From the NCBI RefSeq assembly GCF_012971745.1, contig NZ_CP048834.1, forward strand, positions 5,031,001-5,095,000: a DNA stretch of 64,000 nucleotides, in the 5' to 3' direction. Shown here piece after piece: positions 16,199 to 24,482 of the stretch (position 1 is the stretch's first letter; every line of letters begins with the position of its first letter). The stretch comes from Starkeya sp. ORNL1. Its GTDB lineage: Bacteria > Pseudomonadota > Alphaproteobacteria > Rhizobiales > Xanthobacteraceae. A model generated the notes under the pieces. It saw only the letters and a list, made by a program, of their open reading frames with translations, made no database searches and was not told the DNA's origin. The translations under genes were made by a program, and so were the position numbers.

Positions 16199-17521
16199 AT
16201 GTCAGACCAGAAGACCGGCGGATTCATCGCCACGGCGATCACAAGCATCGCACATTTCCTCACCGAGGCCCGCAAGCAGCCGGCGCTATCCGAGGAAGCC
16301 GGCTATGGGGCGAGCCCGAACCTGCCCAAGCCGAAGCCGACCCTGATCCCGATCATGAAGATCGCGCCGGCGGTCGGCTGGCCGGAAGGCAAGAAGCCGA
16401 CGCCGGCAAAGGGCTTTGCGGTCGAAGCCTTTGCCTCGAAGCTCGACCATCCGCGCTGGGTGTATGAATTGCCGAACGGCGACATCCTCGTCGCCGAGAG
16501 CAATGGCCCGGCTCGCCCGCCCGCCAATTGGAGCTTCCGCTGGTGGGCGCAGGATTTCGTCATGGCGCGGGCCGGCGCCGGGCGGCCAAGCGCCGACCGC
16601 ATCACGCTGCTGCGCGACGCCGACGGCGACGGCATCGCCGAGATCAAGCTGCCCTTCCTGGAGAACCTCCATTCGCCGTTCGGCATGGCGCTGGTCGGTG
16701 ACCAGCTCTATGTCGCCAATGCCGATGCGCTGGTGCGCTTCCCTTATGTGGATGGCACGACCCGCATCGATGCGGCACCGGTGAAGGTCTGCGACCTGCC
16801 GTCGGGGCGCAACCACCACTGGACCAAGAGCCTTGTCGCCAACAAGGACGGCTCCAAGCTCTATGTCGGCGTCGGCTCCAACTCCAATGTCGCCGAGTAC
16901 GGCATGGAGGAGGAGGTGAACCGCGCCGCGATCCTGGAGATCGACCGCGTCACCGGCGTCAGCCGCCTGTTCGCCGGCGGGCTGCGCAATCCGGTGGGCG
17001 TGGACTGGAACCCGGTCAGCGGCGAACTCTGGACCACGGTGAACGAGCGCGACGAGATCGGCGACGATCTGGTGCCGGACTATATGACCTCGGTGAAGGA
17101 CGGCGCCTTCTATGGCTGGCCCTATTGCTATTTCGGCCAGATCGTCGACGAGCGGGTGCGCCCGCCGCGCCCCGACCTCGTCGCCAAGTCGATCAAGCCG
17201 GATTATGCGCTGGGCTCGCACACCGCTTCGCTCGGCCTCTGCTTCGCCGATGATGGCCGGCTGCATGAGCGCTTCCGCGGCGGCGTCTTCATCGGCCAGC
17301 ACGGCTCGTGGAACCGCAATCCGCCCTCCGGCTACCGTGTGATCTTCATCCCCTTTACCGACGGCAAGCCTTCCGGTCCGCCGGAAGAAGTTCTCGGCGA
17401 TTTCCGCTCGACGGAGGGCAAGGCGCTTGGCCGCCCGGTCGGCGTGATCATCGATAAAAAGGGCGGGCTGCTGGTGGTGGACGATGTCGGCGACATCGTC
17501 TGGCGCATGCGCGCGGTGTGA
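16199..17521 (+). CDS. PQQ-type sorbosone/glucose dehydrogenase family protein without signal peptide
   Basis: A 440-residue six-bladed beta-propeller of the L-sorbosone dehydrogenase / glucose dehydrogenase type. Family signatures are LPNGDILVAE near residue 90, RNHHWTKSLV, the stretch GLRNPVGVDWNP, and GQHGSWNRNPPSGY. Enzymes of this fold oxidise sugars or sugar aldehydes with PQQ, normally in the periplasm. The ATG at 16199 has a gaggagaac ribosome site. Neither this start nor the longer frame gives a recognisable signal peptide, so the location is unclear. It lies downstream of a terminator and so forms its own unit. Confidence 0.85.
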   Translation: MSDQKTGGFIATAITSIAHFLTEARKQPALSEEAGYGASPNLPKPKPTLIPIMKIAPAVGWPEGKKPTPAKGFAVEAFASKLDHPRWVYELPNGDILVAESNGPARPPANWSFRWWAQDFVMARAGAGRPSADRITLLRDADGDGIAEIKLPFLENLHSPFGMALVGDQLYVANADALVRFPYVDGTTRIDAAPVKVCDLPSGRNHHWTKSLVANKDGSKLYVGVGSNSNVAEYGMEEEVNRAAILEIDRVTGVSRLFAGGLRNPVGVDWNPVSGELWTTVNERDEIGDDLVPDYMTSVKDGAFYGWPYCYFGQIVDERVRPPRPDLVAKSIKPDYALGSHTASLGLCFADDGRLHERFRGGVFIGQHGSWNRNPPSGYRVIFIPFTDGKPSGPPEEVLGDFRSTEGKALGRPVGVIIDKKGGLLVVDDVGDIVWRMRAV

Positions 17522-17533
17522 GCCGATCTGAAG

Positions 17534-17650
17534 CGACCTCATCCTGAGGTGCCCGGCGATAGCCGGGCCTCGAAGGATGTCCGTCCTCGATGGCCTTCCT
17601 CTGCTTCAGCATCCTTCGAGGCTCGCTGCACTCGCACCTCAGGATGAGGA
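17534..17650. repeat. Family A palindromic repeat, copy 3
   Basis: Arms gacctcatcctgaggtgc and gcacctcaggatgaggac enclose two inner hairpins; the left one is gcccggcgatagccgggc. It starts 13 bases after the dehydrogenase stop codon. The rest of the gap to 17801 shows nothing further that I can assign. Confidence 0.8.
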
Positions 17651-17801
17651 CGTTCTGCGTGCGTGAAGCCCGGCGTCGAAGCATCGGCACGCACGTACCG
17701 CCTACACTCCCAGCGGTCGATTTCGCGTTTTCCTGCGGGCCGTTGCCGCCCGCCGCTCATGCTTAACGCGATGTCAACCAAACGCCCCGCATTTTACTTG
17801 C

Positions 17802-18992
17802 ATGACGCGCGGCGTTTTCTGGTTTTGCGTAGCCCCGCTCGTCCTGTTGGGGCTGTCCGGTTGCCAATTCTCGTTTGAACAGCGGGAACCCTGGCGCGCG
17901 GAAGCTGAGGAACGGTGTCTGGCGGAGGGCCTCGTCAAGTCCTCCGCCTACACCATTCCGATCCGCGAGATTGACGGCGCCGGCACCTGCGGCATGGATC
18001 ATCCGTTCAAGGTCTCCGGCCTCGCCGAAGGACAGGTTGCGGTGACGCCGGCGGCGACGCTTGCCTGCCCGGTGACCGCCTCGCTCGACCGCTGGATGAT
18101 CGAGAGCGTGCAGCCCGCCGCCATGGCCTGGTTCGGCCAGCCGGTGGTCAAGATCAAGCAGATCTCCGCTTATTCCTGCCGCAACATGAACGGTGCGCGC
18201 ACCGGCAAGATTTCTGAGCATGCCTATGGCAATGCGCTCGACATCGCCGCCTTCACGCTGGCCGATGGCCGCGAGGTGGTGGTGCAGACCGGCTGGAAGG
18301 GCGCGCCGGAGGAGCAGGGTTTCCTGCGCACCGTGCAGGCGAGCGCCTGCGAGCGCTTCACCACCGTGCTGGCGCCCGGGTCCAACATCTATCACTACAA
18401 CCACATCCATGTGGACCTGATGCGCCGCACCTCCGGGCGCGGCATCTGCCAGCCGGCACCGCGCGTGCCGCAGCCGCCTCTGGGGCCGCCCATGGCCTCA
18501 CAGTATCCGTCGCAGTATCCCTCGCAAAATCCCGGGATGGGCTCGTCCTATCCGCCGCAAGCGGAGCCGGCCGCCGCGAATGGCGGGCCTATGGAAGTCT
18601 CGCCGGAAGGCGAACCGGGGCCGTCGGACTACGGCCACGGCGTCGATCCGAGCTATCAGCCGCAGCCCCGCCGGCAGCAACAGCCGCAGCCCGCGGGCTA
18701 TCCCGGCGGCTATGATCCCGGCTACCTGCCGCCGGCCTCGATGCCCTCGAACGGCTATCCACAGCAGCCTTACCCGGCGAATTCGTATCCGCCGCAGACG
18801 CCGCGCTATCCGCCGCCGAGCGGGCCGCTACCGCCAGCGGGCGTGCCGCTGGTGAAATGGCAGCGCGGTGCCGATCCGCTGGTGACCGGCTCCACGCGCA
18901 GCTACGCGCCCGAGCCGAAGCCGGCGGCGAAGAAGCCGTTCAGCTTCATCGCGCCGATCGACCGGCCGGAAGCAGTGCCGGGCGAGGATTAA
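17802..18992 (+). CDS. Extensin-like lipoprotein with LAS-type metallopeptidase motifs
   Basis: A 396-residue secreted protein. The N-terminus is a lipoprotein signal (hydrophobic stretch then LSGC, Cys at about residue 21). Residues about 40-225 match the extensin-like C-terminal family. Within it, SEHAYGNALD and HIHVDL reproduce the SxHxxGxAxD and HxH zinc signatures of LAS metallopeptidases (M15/VanX type), so a D,D-carboxypeptidase-like activity on peptidoglycan is plausible. Residues about 230-370 are a low-complexity Pro/Gln/Tyr/Ser tail with repeated QYPSQ and YPPQ units, a possible cell-wall spacer. Its neighbours also include wall hydrolases. Confidence 0.85.
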   Translation: MTRGVFWFCVAPLVLLGLSGCQFSFEQREPWRAEAEERCLAEGLVKSSAYTIPIREIDGAGTCGMDHPFKVSGLAEGQVAVTPAATLACPVTASLDRWMIESVQPAAMAWFGQPVVKIKQISAYSCRNMNGARTGKISEHAYGNALDIAAFTLADGREVVVQTGWKGAPEEQGFLRTVQASACERFTTVLAPGSNIYHYNHIHVDLMRRTSGRGICQPAPRVPQPPLGPPMASQYPSQYPSQNPGMGSSYPPQAEPAAANGGPMEVSPEGEPGPSDYGHGVDPSYQPQPRRQQQPQPAGYPGGYDPGYLPPASMPSNGYPQQPYPANSYPPQTPRYPPPSGPLPPAGVPLVKWQRGADPLVTGSTRSYAPEPKPAAKKPFSFIAPIDRPEAVPGED

Positions 18993-18993
18993 T

Positions 18994-19057
18994 CCAGCCG
19001 ATCTTCAGCCCAGCCGATCTTCAGTCCAGCCGATCTTCAGTCCAGCCGATCTTCAGT
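18994..19057. repeat. 16-bp tandem repeat, four copies, overlapping the dapB-like stop codon
   Basis: The unit ccagccgatcttcagt occurs four times head to tail (18994-19009, 19010-19025, 19026-19041, 19042-19057), the first copy differing in its last base. The minus-strand dapB-like gene ends within the last copy (TGA at 19053-19055). It starts 2 bases after the extensin-like stop. Confidence 0.95.
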
Positions 19058-19862
19058 CGAGGAGCGTATCGAGGCCGCGGCGCACGCCGGTCCATCCGGA
19101 GACTTTGCGGGCGGCGAGCAGCGTGCCGGCGACATAGGGCGCGGCGGACGAACCTGCGTCGTGGCGGATGGTGAGCCGCTCGTCCGGTGCGCCGAAGATG
19201 CTCTCCACCGAGAGCACGAAGGAGGGCAGGCGTAGCGCGTGCACCCGCACCTCGGTGGCGCCCTCGCCGAAAGCGCCGCCGCGCGTTTCCGGCACGCCGG
19301 AGACTTCGGAGATCGGCCGGCTGGTCGCCGCTTGCCGCTGGGCGGCCAAGGTTTCTGCCAGCTCGCGGCCGGTGCCGGAGGGCGCGTCCGGCTTCTTCGC
19401 CGAGGCGTAGTCGATGATCTCGACATCGGCGACATACTTCGCCGCTTCCAGCGTGAAGCGCTTCAGCAGCGTCGCGGTGATGGAGAAATTGCCGGCGGCG
19501 AGCACGCCTACCGCATGTGCCTTGGCGACCGCGTCGATCTCCGCATAGTCGGCGGCGCCGAGCCCGGACGTGCCGACCACGACATGGCGGCCGGCTGCCA
19601 CGGCAGCGAGCGCATTGGCCTTCACCGCGTCGGGCTTGGTGTAGTCGATCAGCACGTCGGCGGGGATGGCGAGGGCGTCGGCGACGCTGGCGAACACCGG
19701 CACGCCATTGGGCGCGCCGCCATGCGCCTCGCCGAGATCGCGGCCGGCGGCACCGCGGGCGACGGCGGCGACGAGCTTGAGATCATCGGTGGCGGCGATG
19801 GCGGGGACGAGCGCACGCCCGACCCAGCCGGTGGCGCCTGCAAGGATGATGCGGATCGGCAT
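19053..19862 (-). CDS. DapB-like reductase (dihydrodipicolinate reductase family), divergent active site
   Basis: A 269-residue NAD(P)-dependent reductase with the DapB layout: Rossmann motif GATGWVG (9-15), VVVGTSGLG (94-102) and the DAPSGTG loop (159-165). True DapB has the catalytic EAHHRxKxDAPSGT motif; here the same place reads DYASAKKPDAPSGT (151-164). The His pair is missing although the Lys before the xDAPSGT segment is kept. The usual APNFSIG is AGNFSIT. It may therefore be a paralogue with a different imine or aldehyde substrate rather than the lysine-pathway enzyme. I chose the start at 19862, with a gaggag ribosome site, over the 19-residue longer frame. Confidence 0.8.
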   Translation of the reverse strand: MPIRIILAGATGWVGRALVPAIAATDDLKLVAAVARGAAGRDLGEAHGGAPNGVPVFASVADALAIPADVLIDYTKPDAVKANALAAVAAGRHVVVGTSGLGAADYAEIDAVAKAHAVGVLAAGNFSITATLLKRFTLEAAKYVADVEIIDYASAKKPDAPSGTGRELAETLAAQRQAATSRPISEVSGVPETRGGAFGEGATEVRVHALRLPSFVLSVESIFGAPDERLTIRHDAGSSAAPYVAGTLLAARKVSGWTGVRRGLDTLLD

Positions 19863-19926
19863 GGCGACGGCTCCTCGTGAAGGGGAGGCCGGAATAGCAG
19901 GGCGGGGGAATGCGGGCAAAGGTGCT

Positions 19927-20043
19927 CTGCTTGAGCATCCTTCGAGGCCGCCCGCGGCGGCACCTCAGGATGAGGTCGTACTTACAAAGCGACCTCATCC
20001 TGAGGTGCCCGGCAACGCCGGGCCTCGAAGGATGCTCAAGCAG
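19927..20043. repeat. Family A palindromic repeat, copy 4
   Basis: Perfect outer arms (ctgcttgagcatccttcg and its complement) enclose two inner hairpins with cctcaggatgaggtcg. It fills the gap between the 5' end of the DapB-like gene and the 3' end of the RNase P RNA gene, both on the minus strand. Confidence 0.85.
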
Positions 20044-20055
20044 AAGAAGATGAAA

Positions 20056-20446
20056 GTGCCAGCCGGCCTGTAAGCCGGGTTCTGTAAGGCGGGATTGCTC
20101 CCGCGTGACGACCATTCCTCTGGGACGCCGATTACCCGGCGCCTCTAGCAGTCAACCCGGGCGGCGATCCGGAAACAGGACCTGGCATCGGCGAACCGAT
20201 GGCCGTGCCGCCCCTATACGACTTTGCTCCCGGTGGGGTTTACCGTGCCGCCGCCGTTACCGGAAGCGCGGTGCGCTCTTACCGCACCGTTTCACCCTTG
20301 CCGCGGGCGGACCCGCGGCGGTCTGATTTCTGTGGCACTTTCCCTGGGGTCGCCCCCGCCGGACGTTATCCGGCACCGTGTATCCGTGGAGCCCGGACTT
20401 TCCTCGGCATCCTTGCGGATGACGCGGCCGTCCGGCCGGCTGGCAC
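20056..20446 (-). ncRNA. rnpB: RNase P RNA (bacterial type A)
   Basis: The catalytic RNA of RNase P, which matures tRNA 5' ends. On the minus strand the 5' part carries the hallmark gaggaaagtccgggctcc (P3/P4 region) at about 20387-20404. The 3' part carries the P4-closing segment and ends in ccggctggcac. The first 11 bases (gtgccagccgg) pair perfectly with the last 11, forming helix P1, which sets the ends at about 20446 and 20056. Length of about 390 is normal for alphaproteobacteria. Open frames crossing it are spurious. Confidence 0.95.
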
Positions 20447-20525
20447 GGAGCACATGGAGGAGACGCGCGCGCCCGTCAAGCCGGACGCGAAACCTTCGCG
20501 GCGAGACGAAGCGCGCGCGAAGCCG

Positions 20526-21020
20526 TCAGTTGGAGGCCATGATGGTCCGGGCCTTGCTGCAATAGGTGCGAGCCGCGCCTGACATGCGCTTGGCGCCATA
20601 GCCGCCCTGATAGCGCATCACGGTGCCGCAAGTGTCGCCACCTGCCATGCGATAGGCGCCGGCGAGGTAGCGCATGCCCCATTTCACATTGGTGGCGGGA
20701 TCATAGAGCGCGGCGCGCGAGCCCTCATAGCCGATGCCCTTCGCCGTAGGATGCTTGATCTGCATCAGCCCGACTTCCCCGGCGCCGCCAGTGAGGCCGG
20801 CATTCCAGTTGCTCTCGATGCGCACCACGGCGCGGGCAAGGGCGATTGGAATGCCGTTCGCACGGGCCTCGCGATCGACGATCGCGGCAACGCTGGAAGA
20901 ACCAGTATCGTCTAGTTTGGTGGAGTTTGCCGGCCGCTGCCCTGCAAGGGCACTCCCCGTGCCGGCGGAGACAATCAAGGCGAACACAATGGACGCGTAA
21001 CCAAGCTTCTTATGCACCAT
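20526..21020 (-). CDS. Small secreted lytic transglycosylase (SLT domain)
   Basis: A 164-residue protein with a signal peptide (hydrophobic segment about 8-26, likely cleavage after SALA). The SLT/goose-lysozyme-like domain spans about 45-155, with catalytic Glu in RIESNWNAG, the GLMQI motif, and a GGDTCGTVMRYQGGYG segment. It cleaves the MurNAc-GlcNAc bond of peptidoglycan. Cysteines in GDTCGT and RTYCSKA may form a disulfide. It is about 80 bases downstream of the start of the rnpB gene on the same strand. The 216 bases before its start show nothing that I can assign. Confidence 0.85.
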   Translation of the reverse strand: MVHKKLGYASIVFALIVSAGTGSALAGQRPANSTKLDDTGSSSVAAIVDREARANGIPIALARAVVRIESNWNAGLTGGAGEVGLMQIKHPTAKGIGYEGSRAALYDPATNVKWGMRYLAGAYRMAGGDTCGTVMRYQGGYGAKRMSGAARTYCSKARTIMASN

Positions 21021-21236
21021 TCTTCCCGAAACCCTTGTTCAGTTTTATTGGAGGCCGGGCATTGGCACGGGAAATCTGTTCCGAATGAGGCTCGATCAAG
21101 TTCGACTTTCGGAACTACGCTCAGCACCCGCTCGGCTGGCGCCTGTAATGTTGCGCAACTGCAACGATCGGGACACATCGTTGCGCACAGTCCGCGTGTG
21201 GCGAACAATGATGGCGCGAAAGATAAGACTAAAGTA

Positions 21237-22028
21237 TTATGCCCCGGAAGTGTCGACAGGGTCGGGGCGTGACGCCACCAGCTCGTAGAGCGTCGTCAAT
21301 GTCGAGACATCGGCGATGCCGTCGACCCGGGCGCGCCGGAAATGCCGCTGGAAGGCGGTGACCACCGCTTCCGTTTCCTCGCAATAGGTGCCGGAAATGG
21401 GTACGCCATAACCATAGAGTGCCAGCATGGCCTGCAAGGCCTCGATTGGCTGGCCGTGCTCGCCGCGCATGAAGAAGCGGCCGTCCGTCACGGGTGCTTC
21501 CGGCACCAGATGGCCGACGCCGGCGCGGTAGAGCGCTTCCCACGGAAATTTCTCGCCGGGGTCGGTCTTGCGACGTGGTGCGATGTCGGAATGGGCGAGC
21601 ACGCGGGCGGGCGCGATGGCCCGACGGCTGACGATGTCGCTGGCGAGCGCGGCCACCGCCTCGATCTGGGCGGCAGGAAAATCCGGATAGCCATGATCGT
21701 GGCCGCCATTGGCGATCTCGATGCCGATGGAGCGCGAATTGAGGTCGTTCACCCCATCCCAGAAGGACGCGCCGGCGTGCCAGGCGCGCCGCGCTTCCGG
21801 CACCATCTGGATAATCCGCCCGTCCTCATAGACCAGGTAATGCGCGGAGACCGAGCGCGCCGGATCGCGCAGCCACGCCACCGCCCGCTCGGTCGAGGCC
21901 ATGCCGGTATAGTGCAGCACCAGCATGTCCGGCCTCTCGACGCCCAGGCGCTCGCCATGATTCGGCGAGGGCAGGACCTCGGCGACCAGCGGCGAATCGG
22001 CGGTGAAGACGTCGAGAAGTGGCTCCAT
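21237..22028 (-). CDS. N-acetylmuramoyl-L-alanine amidase (Amidase_2 plus peptidoglycan-binding domain)
   Basis: A 263-residue zinc amidase cutting the lactyl-peptide bond of peptidoglycan fragments. The Amidase_2 domain (about 30-175) has zinc His in LVLHYTGM, His in RAWHAGAS, and the HSDIAPRRKTDPG motif with the third His and following Asp. A C-terminal PG_binding_1 domain (about 185-255) follows. No signal peptide is visible, which resembles cytoplasmic AmpD or signal-less AmiD proteins; a recycling role is possible. It is divergent from the division cluster. Confidence 0.9.
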   Translation of the reverse strand: MEPLLDVFTADSPLVAEVLPSPNHGERLGVERPDMLVLHYTGMASTERAVAWLRDPARSVSAHYLVYEDGRIIQMVPEARRAWHAGASFWDGVNDLNSRSIGIEIANGGHDHGYPDFPAAQIEAVAALASDIVSRRAIAPARVLAHSDIAPRRKTDPGEKFPWEALYRAGVGHLVPEAPVTDGRFFMRGEHGQPIEALQAMLALYGYGVPISGTYCEETEAVVTAFQRHFRRARVDGIADVSTLTTLYELVASRPDPVDTSGA

Positions 22029-22155
22029 GGTGGGCAGCTAAACGCCGGACCCTTCGAGATTCAACCGATTCTTAAGGTTCAGAGAGCGTTAATGGCGGTG
22101 ATCAAACACGGTGGCATCGGCGCATGCGTCGGGCTGCCGCCCCATTGTGATTTCA

Positions 22156-22184
22156 TTGACGCCCATACCATCCCATGCTATCCC
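22156..22184 (+). promoter_or_regulatory. Candidate promoter of the dcw cluster
   Basis: A TTGACG box (22156-22161) is followed after 17 bases by TATCCC (22179-22184), a weak -10. It overlaps the periodic CCCA array. Placement upstream of mraZ is typical for the mra promoter, but the -10 match is poor. Confidence 0.35.
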
Positions 22185-22195
22185 AATTCATCCCG
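22161..22195 (-). promoter_or_regulatory. Candidate MraZ operator: four 10-bp-period TGGGN boxes
   Basis: On the + strand the motifs GCCCA, TCCCA, TCCCA and TCCCG begin at 22161, 22171, 22181 and 22191. On the minus strand these read as (T/C)GGG(A/C) boxes separated by exactly 5 bases, which is the direct-repeat pattern bound by MraZ upstream of mra operons (TGGGN with 5-base spacers in E. coli). The array overlaps the candidate promoter and lies 113-147 bases upstream of mraZ, which suggests autorepression of the cluster. Confidence 0.7.
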
Positions 22196-22307
22196 TCCAG
22201 ACGTTCTTACAGCGAAGCCGAAGGGTGCCGCGCGGCACCCGGCGACTCGCCGTGGAATTTTGGCGGGTTGGGGCAGACCGACGGACAGGCTGGGATCGCG
22301 CGGCTTC

Positions 22308-22787
22308 ATGGATCGCTTCGTATCGACCTATGCGATGCGGCTCGACGCGAAGGGGCGGATCTCGATTCCGGCAGCGTTCCGGGCACTCATCGGCCGCGAT
22401 GGGCTGGAGCAGCTTTACTGCCATCCGAGCCTCGACCGGCCGGCGCTCGACGCCGGTGGGCAGGCGCTGATGGCGGGGATCGACGCTCTGGTCGGCCGCT
22501 TTCCGCCCTATTCGGAGGCGCGAGAGGAACTGGCTTCGGCGCTCTACGGTTCGATCGAGGCATTGAAGATCGACCCGGAGGGACGCGTGATGCTGACGGA
22601 AAGCCTGAAGGCGCATGCCGCCATCGCCACGGAAGCGGTGCTGGTCGGCCAGGGTACGAGTTTTCGGATCTGGGAACCGGGCGCTTTCCGGGCGCACCTC
22701 GCGGAGGCCACTGCGAAGGTACGCGCCTTGAAGCAGGAACTCGGGAACCAGGGGGCGGCGCGGGAGTTCCGCGACGGACGGGAATGA
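22308..22787 (+). CDS. mraZ: Transcriptional regulator MraZ
   Basis: A 159-residue member of the MraZ/AbrB-like family, which represses its own division and cell-wall operon. Two SpoVT/AbrB-like halves are visible, [11 protein letters not shown] (about 11-21) and [11 protein letters not shown] (about 87-97), each with the DxxGR core. The ATG at 22308 gives the normal N-terminus [12 protein letters not shown]; the longer frame upstream is non-coding. The last bases overlap rsmH (ATGA). Regulation is probably through the array at 22161-22195. Confidence 0.93.
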   Translation: MDRFVSTYAMRLDAKGRISIPAAFRALIGRDGLEQLYCHPSLDRPALDAGGQALMAGIDALVGRFPPYSEAREELASALYGSIEALKIDPEGRVMLTESLKAHAAIATEAVLVGQGTSFRIWEPGAFRAHLAEATAKVRALKQELGNQGAAREFRDGRE

Positions 22788-23836
22788 TGGCGGGCCGCGG
22801 CACTCCGGGATCGGAGACCGCTGGCGGACCGGCCCGCCATCTCCCCGTTATGTTGGGCGAGGTCGTCGCCCACCTCGCGCCGAAGGACGCCGGAACCTAC
22901 ATTGACGGCACCTTCGGCGCGGGGGGCTACACACGCGCCATCCTCGAAGCCGCCGAATGCCGCGTCATCGCCATCGATCGCGACCCCAGCGCCATCGCTG
23001 CGGGCGGTGAACTCGTGCTGGCGTATCCCGGCCGGCTGGTCATTTCCGAGGACCGCTTCGGCAATCTCGACGAGGTGGCGCGCATGCTCGGCGCGCCGCA
23101 GGTGGACGGCGTGGTGCTTGATATCGGCGTCTCCTCCATGCAGCTCGACGAGGGCGAGCGCGGCTTCTCCTTCCGCCGCGACGGGCCGCTCGACATGCGC
23201 ATGTCGAGTTCCGGCGTCTCCGCGGCCGACCTGGTGGCGAAGCTGCCGGAGGCCGAGCTCGCCAATCTGATCTATCGCTTCGGCGAGGAGCGCCACTCGC
23301 GCGGCATTGCCAAGGCGATCGTCAAGGCGCGGGCCGAGGCGCCGATCGTGCGCACGCTCCAGCTTGCCGAGATCGTGGCCAAGGTGGTGTGGGCCAAGCC
23401 GCACGAGCCGCATCCGGCGACGCGCACCTTCCAGGCATTGCGCATCGCGGTGAATGACGAACTGGGCGAGCTTGCCCGCGCGCTGATCGCCGCCGAGAGT
23501 GTCTTGAAGCCCGGCGGGCGGCTGGTGGTGGTCACCTTCCATTCGCTGGAAGACCGTATCGTCAAGAGCTTCTTCGCCAACCGCTCCCGGGCCGCCGCCG
23601 GCTCGCGCCACATGCCGGCGGTCAATGCCGCCGCGCCGAGCTTCAGGCTGGTGGCCAAGGGGGCGGTCGAGCCGTCCGAGGTCGAGACTGCGGAGAATTC
23701 GCGCGCGCGCTCCGCCAAGCTGCGCGCCGCGGAACGCCTCGACGCGCCTGCGTACAGCGGGGCCGATCTCGATGGCCTGCTGCCGCCGTTGCCCGACCCC
23801 GATTCCCGACGTTCGAACGCCCCTTCGCGCCGCTGA
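22784..23836 (+). CDS. rsmH: 16S rRNA (cytosine1402-N4)-methyltransferase RsmH
   Basis: A 350-residue SAM-dependent methyltransferase (formerly MraW) acting on C1402 of 16S rRNA. The SAM site is seen in [16 protein letters not shown] and AIDRDPSAI, with [18 protein letters not shown] and the [13 protein letters not shown] motif further on. The start at 22784 overlaps the mraZ stop by 4 bases; the adjacent ATG at 22787 is equally possible. Length is slightly above the usual 310-330 because of a short N-terminal extension and a Pro/Ser-rich tail. Confidence 0.95.
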   Translation: MMAGRGTPGSETAGGPARHLPVMLGEVVAHLAPKDAGTYIDGTFGAGGYTRAILEAAECRVIAIDRDPSAIAAGGELVLAYPGRLVISEDRFGNLDEVARMLGAPQVDGVVLDIGVSSMQLDEGERGFSFRRDGPLDMRMSSSGVSAADLVAKLPEAELANLIYRFGEERHSRGIAKAIVKARAEAPIVRTLQLAEIVAKVVWAKPHEPHPATRTFQALRIAVNDELGELARALIAAESVLKPGGRLVVVTFHSLEDRIVKSFFANRSRAAAGSRHMPAVNAAAPSFRLVAKGAVEPSEVETAENSRARSAKLRAAERLDAPAYSGADLDGLLPPLPDPDSRRSNAPSRR

Positions 23837-23848
23837 GGTTCGCTTGTC

Positions 23849-24481
23849 ATGTTCCGCGTCCTGAACCTCGTCTCGGTGTTCGCTCTGCTGGCTGCGGCTG
23901 GCGCGGTCTATCACCTGAAATATTCCTCGACCTTCGAGGCGCAGGAGATCGCGCGGCTCCGCAGCGACATCCGTGCCGAGCGCGACCGCATGGCCATCCT
24001 CAATGCCGAATGGGCGCGGCGCACCTCGCCGGACCGCATCCAGGCGCTGGCCGAGAACCATCTCGACATGCAGCCGCTGGATGTCGACCGGATGGATAAT
24101 CTCGCCAGCCTGCCGGCCAAGCCCGAGCAGGGCAGCGACGTGCTCGGCGGCATGATCGAGGCGCTGGTCGACGGGCCGACCATCACCGGCTCGATCTCGC
24201 CCGCCGACAAGACCGGCAAGGGCACGGCCAAACCCTCCGCCGGCACGTCCACCACGCCGCCGCAGGCCGCGCGGCCGGCGGTGCCGGTGCAGCAGGCGGC
24301 GCCGTCACGCCCGCCGCTGCCGCTTGACGCCATGCCATCGGCCGGGGTGATGGGACAGGCCTCGCCCGGCCCGGCCATGCCGGCCCCCTCCGGCCAGCCT
24401 TTGCATACCGCGCCGGTGACCTCGGAGGCGCCGCTGTTGCCGCCGGCCTCGGTCGGCCGCTATCACGAGAGGACCCGCTGA
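23849..24481 (+). CDS. ftsL: Cell division protein FtsL with long Pro/Ala-rich tail
   Basis: A bitopic membrane protein of the divisome (210 residues), expected to act with FtsB and FtsQ. One transmembrane helix (about 4-22) is followed by a short coiled coil (about 30-60, FEAQEIARLRSDIRAERDR) and the conserved SPDRIQALAENHLDMQPL segment. Residues about 105-210 form an unusual low-complexity Pro/Ala/Ser extension, roughly doubling the length of a typical FtsL. Position between rsmH and ftsI is canonical; gaps are 12 bases and 1 base. Confidence 0.88.
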   Translation: MFRVLNLVSVFALLAAAGAVYHLKYSSTFEAQEIARLRSDIRAERDRMAILNAEWARRTSPDRIQALAENHLDMQPLDVDRMDNLASLPAKPEQGSDVLGGMIEALVDGPTITGSISPADKTGKGTAKPSAGTSTTPPQAARPAVPVQQAAPSRPPLPLDAMPSAGVMGQASPGPAMPAPSGQPLHTAPVTSEAPLLPPASVGRYHERTR

Positions 24482-24482
24482 G

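Noticed and set aside
20105..20582. Open frames crossing 20105-20582 on the + strand
   Set aside because: They run over the RNase P RNA gene, whose conserved structure explains the sequence.
22060..22095. Two TTAA motifs upstream of mraZ as a CtrA site
   Set aside because: They are 13 bases apart rather than 7.
22269..22300. TGGGG and TGGGA close to the mraZ start as MraZ boxes
   Set aside because: Their spacing is not a multiple of 10 and only two are present; the upstream array at 22161-22195 fits far better.
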